From NCBI GenBank assembly GCA_027494115.1, contig JAOSJL010000001.1, forward strand, positions 703,926 to 767,925: 64,000 bases of DNA, in the 5' to 3' direction. This stretch comes from Acidimicrobiia bacterium. GTDB lineage: Bacteria; Actinomycetota; Acidimicrobiia; IMCC26256; JAOSJL01. The position numbers and the translations under genes are program-made. The notes beneath the pieces were generated by a model. That model was not told the origin of the DNA, searched no databases, and saw only the letters and a list, made by a program, of their open reading frames with translations. Positions 54,899 through 64,000 of the stretch are shown piece after piece; the stretch's first letter is position 1; every line of letters begins with the position of its first letter.

Positions 54899-55164
54899 AC
54901 GGAGGAACCCGTAGCCACTGGTTCGAGATCCACCGAGTAGGACTCGATCACGGGGTTGGCGAGGAGCCGGTCGCACATCTCCACGACCTGCGCTTCGGCG
55001 CCGGCGGCATCAGGTGCGTCAACGACCAGACGGATGGTCTTGCCGACCCGCACGTCGGAGACGTTGCTGTAGCCGAGTGCGGGCAGTGCGCGCTCGATCT
55101 CGCCTCCCTGGGGATCCAGAATCCCGGCCTTGAGCGACACGTCGATGTGGGCCACGAACGCCAT
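54895..55164 (-). CDS. purS: FGAM synthase accessory subunit PurS
   Basis: 89-residue PurS (FAHIDVSLKAGILDPQGGEIERAL, VSDVRVGKTIRLVVD). Forms the PurLQS complex. Coupled to purQ by ATGA overlap. Confidence 0.95.
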   Translation of the reverse strand: MAFVAHIDVSLKAGILDPQGGEIERALPALGYSNVSDVRVGKTIRLVVDAPDAAGAEAQVVEMCDRLLANPVIESYSVDLEPVATGSSV

Positions 55165-55192
55165 GCGTTCAGCCTACGGCACGCTCCCGTCG

Positions 55193-55239
55193 ATGATGCG
55201 TCCCTGAAGCTCGCATAGCGAGCTTCAGGGACGCATCAT
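55193..55239. repeat. palindromic hairpin element, copy 3 (perfect)
   Basis: A 22-bp perfect stem with an ATA loop (55215-55217), arms 55193-55214 and 55218-55239. It starts A-TGATGCGTCC and ends GGACGCATCA-T. On the minus strand its first TGA (55236-55238) is the purC stop codon. It lies between purC and purS and could attenuate transcription between them. Confidence 0.92.
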
Positions 55240-56117
55240 GTTGTGGTGAACGGGAGGCCGGTGAGGCGCTCGTAGGCCTCGACGTAACGCTGCCTCGTAC
55301 CTGCGACGACCTCCGGGGGCAGCGGCGGGGGAGGTGGCGTGCGGTCCCACTCCTGTGAAGCAAGGAAGTCGCGTACGAACTGCTTGTCGAACGACGGGGG
55401 CGACGTCCCGGGCTGGTAGGTCTCGCGTTCCCAGTACCGGGAGGAGTCCGACGTGAGGATCTCGTCGATGACGACGATCTCTTCGGGGCCATCTCCGCGG
55501 ATGACGCCGAACTCGAACTTGGTGTCGGCCAGGACGAGATCGCACGTCGCAGCGTGCGCCACTCCGTGGGCGAAGAGGGCCAGCGAGTAACGCTCGAGAG
55601 TGCCGTAGACGCCGCTGCCCACGAGGTCGGCGGCCTCCGCGGGTGTGAGGGCCTCGTCGTGGCCCACCTCCGCCTTCGTGCTGGGGGTGAAGACCGGCTC
55701 GGGGAGCGGGTCGGCCTGGCGCAGACCGTCGGGCATCGTCAACCCGTTGACGGTTCCTCTCTCCTCGTACTCGGCCCAGGCGCTGCCGAAGAGGTGCCCA
55801 CGCACGATGCACTCGAGACGGATCGGCTCAGCGGCGCGCACGAGCATCGCCCGCCCGGCCATGTCGGGATCGGTTCCGGTGGGGAACTCCGAAGGGTCGA
55901 CGCTGATGAAGTGGTTGGGGACGATGCCGGCGGTCTGCTCGAACCACCACGCCGAGAGCTGCGTCAGCGCACGACCCTTGTCGGGAATCGTCTCGTCCAT
56001 CACGACGTCGAAGGCCGAGATCCGGTCGGTCGAGACGATGAGCAGCCGGTCGTCGCCTGCGTCGTAGAGCTCGCGGACCTTGCCCGACGCGAGGTGAACC
56101 GGCCCCGCGGAACTCAC
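55236..56117 (-). CDS. purC: SAICAR synthetase
   Basis: 293-residue phosphoribosylaminoimidazole-succinocarboxamide synthase. SGKVRELYDAGDDRLLIVSTDRISAFDVVM, VRGHLFGSAWAEYE, and DTKFEFGVIRGD are the family motifs. GTG 56117 overlaps the purB stop (GTGA). Its TGA stop lies within the palindromic element. Confidence 0.97.
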   Translation of the reverse strand: MSSAGPVHLASGKVRELYDAGDDRLLIVSTDRISAFDVVMDETIPDKGRALTQLSAWWFEQTAGIVPNHFISVDPSEFPTGTDPDMAGRAMLVRAAEPIRLECIVRGHLFGSAWAEYEERGTVNGLTMPDGLRQADPLPEPVFTPSTKAEVGHDEALTPAEAADLVGSGVYGTLERYSLALFAHGVAHAATCDLVLADTKFEFGVIRGDGPEEIVVIDEILTSDSSRYWERETYQPGTSPPSFDKQFVRDFLASQEWDRTPPPPPLPPEVVAGTRQRYVEAYERLTGLPFTTT

Positions 56118-57454
56118 GCCGAGGTTCCACCCGGCTCGTCGAGATCGTCGAGGTCGTCGCGGTCGTCGATGTCGTCGAAGATCCGCTGTGCTCCCGAGAG
56201 AGCCCTGTCGAGGTCGAAGCAGGCGTCGAGACCTGCACCGCTCAACGCAGCCGAGACCTCGGGGTCCGCGTCGAGCATCTCGCGGAACGGGCGGCGCTCC
56301 TCCCATGAGCGCGTCGCCGCAGCCTGCACCAGCCGGTAGGCATCGTCACGAGTGACACCCGACGCCACGAGAGCCAGGAGAACCGGCTGCGAGAAGACGA
56401 GACCGAATGACGCTTCGAGGTTCTCCAGCATCCGCTTGTCGTGCACGACCATGCCCTGCGCGATCTTCGTGAACCGCACCGTCATGTAGTGCGCCAGCGT
56501 CGCCGAGTCGGCGAGAACGACGCGCTCCACCGATGAGTGGGAGATGTCGCGCTCGTGCCAGAGGGCCACATTCTCCATTCCTGCCTGGAGGTTGCCGCGC
56601 AGCACTCTCGCCAGTCCGCAGAGCTGTTCGCACTTCACCGGGTTCCGCTTGTGGGGCATAGCGCTGGAACCCTTCTGGGTGCCGGTGCCGAACGGCTCGG
56701 AGACCTCGCCCACCTCGGTGCGTTGCAGGTGGCGAATCTCCATCGCGAAGGACTCGATCGTGGCGCCGAGCGAGGCACACGCGTACAGGAACTCCGCATG
56801 GCGGTCGCGCGCGAGAACCTGGGTGGCCGGCGCGGGTGTGAGGCCCAAGCGGTCGCACACGAATGTCTCCACCTCGGGCTCGACGTTCGAGTAGGTGCCG
56901 ACCGCCCCCGAGAGCTTGCCGACGGCCACAGCGTCACGGGCTCGGACGAGGCGGTCGCGATCGCGCCGCAGTTGGAGTACCCAGAGGGCGACCTTGCGAC
57001 CGAACGTCGTGGGCTCGGCGTGGATACCGTGCGTACGCCCGACCATCGGTGTGGTGGCGAACTCGCGGGCCCGAGCCACGAGGACGGTGTCGAGAGCATC
57101 GACCACGGCGAGCAGAAGGGTGCACGCGCGCGTGAGCGTCGCCGACTGGGCCGTGTCGACCACGTCGGACGACGTCAGGCCGTAGTGGAACCATCCGGCA
57201 GCCGGGGAGCCGATCGCCTCCTGCACGACGTCGACGAAGGCTGCCACGTCGTGCTGGGTGATCTGCTCACGCGCCTCGACGGCCTTCACGTCGAACGCCG
57301 CCTTCTCGCGGACTTCCGCCGCGTCCTCGTCGGGAACGGCACCGAGCGCGGCCCGGCCTTCGACAGCCAGGATCTCCACCTCCAGCCAGGTGGCGAGCCG
57401 GGCTTCGTCGGTGAACAGTTCCGACATCTCGGGGAGCGAGTAGCGGGGAATCAC
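56114..57454 (-). CDS. purB: adenylosuccinate lyase
   Basis: 446-residue fumarase-superfamily enzyme for two purine steps. Motifs: MVGRTHGIHAEPTTFG and the signature GSSAMPHKRNPVKCEQL. GTG 57454 has AGGAGG upstream and starts VIPRYSLPEMSELF, the correct N-terminus. Confidence 0.97.
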   Translation of the reverse strand: MIPRYSLPEMSELFTDEARLATWLEVEILAVEGRAALGAVPDEDAAEVREKAAFDVKAVEAREQITQHDVAAFVDVVQEAIGSPAAGWFHYGLTSSDVVDTAQSATLTRACTLLLAVVDALDTVLVARAREFATTPMVGRTHGIHAEPTTFGRKVALWVLQLRRDRDRLVRARDAVAVGKLSGAVGTYSNVEPEVETFVCDRLGLTPAPATQVLARDRHAEFLYACASLGATIESFAMEIRHLQRTEVGEVSEPFGTGTQKGSSAMPHKRNPVKCEQLCGLARVLRGNLQAGMENVALWHERDISHSSVERVVLADSATLAHYMTVRFTKIAQGMVVHDKRMLENLEASFGLVFSQPVLLALVASGVTRDDAYRLVQAAATRSWEERRPFREMLDADPEVSAALSGAGLDACFDLDRALSGAQRIFDDIDDRDDLDDLDEPGGTSA

Positions 57455-57473
57455 GGTGCGAGCCTCCTCGGCA

Positions 57474-58784
57474 TCACGGTGTGGCGTCGGGAGTACCGAC
57501 GGTTCGGGCGGCAGCCGACTCTGCGATGTCGCGGCGGTACCTGACACCCGGCCAGTGGATCAGATCCGCCGCCTCGTACGCGCGCGTACGGGCCGCAACG
57601 AGATCAGGTCCGAGTGCGCTGACAGCCAGCACCCTCCCTCCGGATGTCGTCACTTCGTCACCGGACATGCTCGTCCCGGCGTGGAAGACGGCGACACCGT
57701 CGAGGAGGTCTGCGTTGCCGATCCCTTCGATGGCGTCGCCGGTGCGGGGCGAGACGGGATACCCCTCGGCCGCGAGTACAACAGTGACGCACGCGTCCTC
57801 GCGTACGGCCACCGGGGTGACAAGCCTGCCCTCGGCGGCCTCCATGCAGTGAACAGCCAGATCGCTCGCCAGACGCGGGACGACCGCCTGGCACTCCGGG
57901 TCGCCGAAGCGCACGTTGTACTCGAGGACCTTCGGGCCCTGCGGTGTGAGCATCAGGCCCGCATAGAGAACTCCGCGGTAGGTGATCCCACGGCCACGCA
58001 GGACGTCGAGGGTGGGATGCACCGCCGAGTCCATCACCGTGTCGACCACCGCTGTGGTCGCCTCCGGCACCGGCGAGTAAGCCCCCATGCCCCCCGTGTT
58101 CGGACCGGTGTCACCGTCGCCGATGCGCTTGAAGTCCTGCGCCGGGGGGAGCGGCACCGCGTTGTCTCCGTCACACAGCACCAACACCGAAAGCTCCGGA
58201 CCGCTGAGGCCCTCTTCGATCACGACGGTGCGACCGGCGTCACCGAACGCCTCCCCCGACAGGTACGAGCGCACGGCATCGGCCGCATCGTCACGCGATT
58301 CGGTCACGACGACACCTTTTCCGGCGGCGAGCCCGTCGGTCTTGACCACGTAGAGGTCGTCGAGAGTGTCGAGGAAGGCGAGCGCCTCGTCGGCCCGGTC
58401 GTCGGTGAACGCTCCGTGGCGGGCCGTCGGGACCCCTGCATCGGCGAGCACACCCTTCATCCAGGCTTTCGAACCCTCCAGTTCGGCCGCCGCTGCTCCG
58501 GGACCGAACGCGAGGCGGCCATCCACCTCCAGAGCGTCGACCACACCCGCCACGAGTGGCGCCTCGGGACCGACAACCACCAGGTCTGCCTCGACATCAG
58601 CAGCCAGAGTCGTCACCGCTTTCGGATCGGTGGCATCGACCGGAACGCAGCGGCCGAGCGCTCTCATCCCCGGATTCCCCGGAGCAGCGATCACCTCGTC
58701 GACAGCGGACGAACGCGCGAACGACCAGGCGAGCGCGTGTTCACGCCCGCCCCCACCGAGGACGAGAACCCTGAGCCCCGCCAC
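57474..58784 (-). CDS. purD: phosphoribosylamine-glycine ligase
   Basis: 436-residue GAR synthetase, ATP-grasp enzyme. RVLVLGGGGREHALAWS at the N-terminus, VVVGPEAPLVAGVVD, FGPGAAAAELEGSKAWMK and YVVKTDGLAAGKGVVV. GTG 58784 immediately follows the purA stop. Confidence 0.96.
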   Translation of the reverse strand: MAGLRVLVLGGGGREHALAWSFARSSAVDEVIAAPGNPGMRALGRCVPVDATDPKAVTTLAADVEADLVVVGPEAPLVAGVVDALEVDGRLAFGPGAAAAELEGSKAWMKGVLADAGVPTARHGAFTDDRADEALAFLDTLDDLYVVKTDGLAAGKGVVVTESRDDAADAVRSYLSGEAFGDAGRTVVIEEGLSGPELSVLVLCDGDNAVPLPPAQDFKRIGDGDTGPNTGGMGAYSPVPEATTAVVDTVMDSAVHPTLDVLRGRGITYRGVLYAGLMLTPQGPKVLEYNVRFGDPECQAVVPRLASDLAVHCMEAAEGRLVTPVAVREDACVTVVLAAEGYPVSPRTGDAIEGIGNADLLDGVAVFHAGTSMSGDEVTTSGGRVLAVSALGPDLVAARTRAYEAADLIHWPGVRYRRDIAESAAARTVGTPDATP

Positions 58785-58785
58785 C

Positions 58786-61400
<2,615 letters not shown>

Positions 61401-61404
<4 letters not shown>

Positions 61405-62684
61405 GTCTCCAGTGTGGCGGCGTCGACGCCTTCATCGGGGGAATCGGGTGTGTCTTGGAAGATCTCGGTCTGGGCGTAGATCTCGACCAGCACGAGATAC
61501 ACGGCGAGCACCAGGGCAGTGACGGCGAGGACCGCGAGCGTGGGCCGTGGCCAGAGTATGAGAACCACCAGAGACACGATGATCCCCCCGCCGAACCAGT
61601 ACGACCTGTGCCGGAGGAAGCTCACGCGTAGTCGGCCCAGGACACCTTTCGACCGGTGCCGACCGGCACGCACCGACTCCAGATGCGACGTGACCCGTCC
61701 GCGCAACCAGGTCGCCCACCGGTACGGGCCCATGACGAGCCCCCCGACGAACAGCGCCAGGCCCACGAAGAACAGCACGTAGATCTGGGTCAGCAACCCC
61801 CGCACGATCGTGTCGAACACGGAGCCGACCGCAGTCTGTTGGAGGTCGGCATTCACAGAATCCACGATGAACGACCGGGCGATGGCGAGGGCGAGGAGCG
61901 TGAGGATCATCACCACCACCGACGAAGCGCCGATCGCCATGATGATCGGTCGCCGCCGGACCGCCGCGACGACCGCTCCGACGAACGCGACCAGCGTGAG
62001 GACGTACAGGACCTGCGCCAGCTTGTTGAGCAGGTCGATGGTGTTCTGGAGTTCCCGCAGCTGGTCGCTGCTGTACAGCGTGATCTCACCGACGTTGTCG
62101 AGCTTGTCCTGGACGGTGCCCTGTGCGGAATCCGGGAGCTCGAGCCCGGCGTCACTCAGCTTCTGGGAGACCTTGTCGACCACCGAGGTGAGGTCCAACA
62201 CCACCTTCCCGTCATTGGTCTTCAAGAACTCCTTGTCGTCGTTGAGCGCGGCCTTGACCTGCTCGTGCACAACCGCGAGGGACCCACGCCAGATCGTGCT
62301 GAAGGCCTCGGAGTTCAGGACCTTCTCCACCTCGTCGGCGACGAATCCTTCGACACTCGTGGTGATCGGTCCGGCGATGAACGAAAGGTCCTCGGGCAGG
62401 CCGTCGGCCACGAGGTCCTCGACGCCGATGGCGTCGGAGATCACCAGCGTCAGGCGCTCGGCAAGTGCAGTGGTGACATCGGTGTCGGAGCTCAGCGGCG
62501 CCAGGGTGTCGACGAACGAGTTCGTCTCCGCCATCGTGCGCCGGACGTAGAGCATGAGGTTGGCGCCGAGCAGGGAGAGGGTGCCGACGATGACGAGGAT
62601 GACTGCCAGAACCCGCCGCCAGCGCGGCCCCTTGCTCGCGCTCTTGTCGTTCTCGCCGCTCTCTTCGTCACTCACGCCCCGCAT
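61401..62684 (-). CDS. membrane protein with coiled extracytoplasmic domain
   Basis: 427 residues. One N-terminal helix (LAVILVIVGTLSLLGANLML), a soluble domain of about 190 residues (SFVDTLAPLSSDTDVTTALAER; LNSEAFSTIWRGSLAVVHEQV), and a four-to-five-helix C-terminal part. The soluble part resembles actinobacterial proteins of unknown function. Coupled to the downstream membrane gene (GTGA), which suggests a two-protein complex. Confidence 0.72.
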
Positions 62685-62693
62685 CCTGCCACG

Positions 62694-64000
62694 TCAAGTC
62701 TGGGCGGGTGTGCTCCCTTCGAAGACGAGGGCACCGTCGGCCGAGGCGTCGACCGACACGGTGTCGCCGTCGCGGTAGTCGCCCGACAGCAGCGCCAGAG
62801 CGATCGGGTCGGCGAGCTCTTTTTGGATCACCCGCTTGAGCGGCCGGGCGCCGAAGTCGGGGTCGTAGCCCACCCGGCTGATGTGGGCCCGCGCCTCGTC
62901 GGAGAGCGTCAGATCGAGGTCGCGTTCTGCGAGACGTTCCCGGAGGTGCTCCACCTGGAGGTCGACGATCCGGGCGATGTCCTCTTCGGTGAGCGACGTG
63001 AACACGACGATCTCGTCGACACGGTTCACGAACTCCGGCTTGAAGTGAGCGTGCACCGCCGCCATCACCTGCTCGTCGGTCCCGCCGGACCCGAGGTTGC
63101 TCGTCATGATCAGCACCGTGTTCGTGAAGTCGACCGTGCGGCCCTGCCCATCGGTGAGCCGTCCGTCGTCCATGAGCTGGAGCAGCACGTTGAGGACTTC
63201 CTGGCTCGCCTTTTCGATCTCGTCGAGAAGGACGACCGAGTAGGGCCGACGCCGGACGGCTTCGGTGAGTTGACCACCCTCGTCGTAACCGACATACCCG
63301 GGAGGTGCTCCCACGAGGCGCGACACGGTGTGCTTCTCCATGTACTCCGACATGTCGATACGCACCATGGCCCGCTCATCGTCGAAAAGGAAGTCGGCCA
63401 GCGTTCGAGCGAGCTCGGTCTTGCCGACACCTGTCGGGCCGAGAAACAGGAACGATCCGATGGGACGATTCGGGTCGGAGAGCCCGGCCCGGCTCCGCCG
63501 GATGGCGTTCGCAACCGCTCCCGCCGCCGCGTCCTGGCCGATCACACGCTCGTGCAGAACGTCCTCCATGCGCACGAGCTTCTCGAGCTCACCTTCCATG
63601 AGGCGCGAGACCGGGACGCCGGTCCAGCGCGCCACGATCTCCGCGATGTCCTCCTCATCGACCTCTTCCTTCAGCATCGTGCGGTCGGACTGGAGCTCGG
63701 CGAGCGCGGCGCTCTTGACCTCCACTTCGGCCTCGAGCTCACGCATCACGCTGTAGCGCAACTCGGCGGCCTGTTCGAGATTGCCTTCCCGTTCGGCGCG
63801 TTCGGCCTCGCCGCGGGTGTGCTCGAGGCGCTCCTTCAGGTCGCGGATCTCGGTGATCGCCGCCCGTTCGTTCTCCCAGTGGGCGACCATGCCGGTGCGC
63901 TCCTCGGCGAGCTCGGCGAACTCTGACTCCAGCGCGGCCAGGCGCTCCTTCGACGCCTCGTCGGTCTCCTTCTCGAGGGCGGTGCGTTCGATCTCGAGTT
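62694..64000 (-). CDS. clpB: ClpB disaggregase, C-terminal part (cut by window edge)
   Basis: About 435 residues of the AAA+ chaperone that resolves aggregates with DnaK. The end of the coiled-coil M-domain ([21 protein letters not shown]) is followed by NBD2: [19 protein letters not shown] (Walker A), [20 protein letters not shown] (Walker B), [10 protein letters not shown] (sensor 1) and [16 protein letters not shown] (sensor 2). The gene continues beyond the right edge, still open at 64000. Confidence 0.97.
   Translation of the reverse strand, partial: LEIERTALEKETDEASKERLAALESEFAELAEERTGMVAHWENERAAITEIRDLKERLEHTRGEAERAEREGNLEQAAELRYSVMRELEAEVEVKSAALAELQSDRTMLKEEVDEEDIAEIVARWTGVPVSRLMEGELEKLVRMEDVLHERVIGQDAAAGAVANAIRRSRAGLSDPNRPIGSFLFLGPTGVGKTELARTLADFLFDDERAMVRIDMSEYMEKHTVSRLVGAPPGYVGYDEGGQLTEAVRRRPYSVVLLDEIEKASQEVLNVLLQLMDDGRLTDGQGRTVDFTNTVLIMTSNLGSGGTDEQVMAAVHAHFKPEFVNRVDEIVVFTSLTEEDIARIVDLQVEHLRERLAERDLDLTLSDEARAHISRVGYDPDFGARPLKRVIQKELADPIALALLSGDYRDGDTVSVDASADGALVFEGSTPAQT

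Noticed and set aside
61656..63926. 756-codon plus-strand open frame
   Set aside because: Antisense to the membrane protein and clpB; His/Arg/Asp-rich with no domain.

Overview
The window is chromosomal DNA from a high-GC actinobacterium. The strongest lineage hints are a bldC-type regulator, an F420/FMN luciferase-like oxidoreductase, two WS/DGAT wax-ester/TAG synthase paralogs, a DUF2332 protein, frequent GTG starts and very high GC at third codon positions. The gene set fits an aerobic or marine Acidimicrobiia-type genome, but that placement is inference. I see no phage, transposon, plasmid or CRISPR.

Layout. 0-3 kb: superoxide dismutase, a MoaD/ThiS-like carrier, a double-hotdog MaoC dehydratase, a cysteine-less DksA/TraR protein and a Fur-family regulator. 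3-12 kb: metal handling. A minus-strand copper/disulfide operon (CopC-CopD, YcnI, DsbB-like, TlpA-like) is followed by a CDF exporter and a zinc-type ABC importer whose binding protein and ATPase diverge from start codons 2 bp apart over two Zur-like boxes. 12-20 kb: antiporter, HIT protein, cytochrome c, pyrE, DUF2332, LLM oxidoreductase, LuxR regulator, lysS. 20-27 kb: lipid and carbon metabolism (two WS/DGAT, OYE-type reductase, crotonase, GH13 glucosidase). 27-36 kb: surface and lipoproteins, a baeRF cluster, a DUF429 protein.

36-41 kb: the most unusual module. It is a tight minus-strand operon of a regulator (excisionase-type HTH plus PocR sensor), sulfide:quinone-oxidoreductase-like flavoprotein, DsrC/TusE protein, DsrE-like protein, an internally duplicated membrane protein and a lipoprotein. 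A tandem direct-repeat operator candidate lies just upstream. 41-47 kb: trpB2, PPK2, a RibD-C/DHFR-like protein, four tRNA genes, bldC and an orphan ParA. 47-60 kb: purine biosynthesis genes purM-purF, purL, then purQ-purS-purC-purB-purD-purA, all on the minus strand, with cysC, a PHP phosphoesterase and a small conserved protein inserted on the plus strand. 60-64 kb: two membrane proteins and the 3' part of clpB.

Two genome-scale observations stand out. First, three copies of a 45-47 bp palindromic element starting TGATGCGTCC sit at gene ends and supply or overlap the stop codons. Second, more than a dozen genes carry single-base frameshifts, mostly in C or G runs, with the reading frame otherwise intact on both sides. 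This looks more like indel errors in the assembly than gene decay, and I annotate those genes over their full span.
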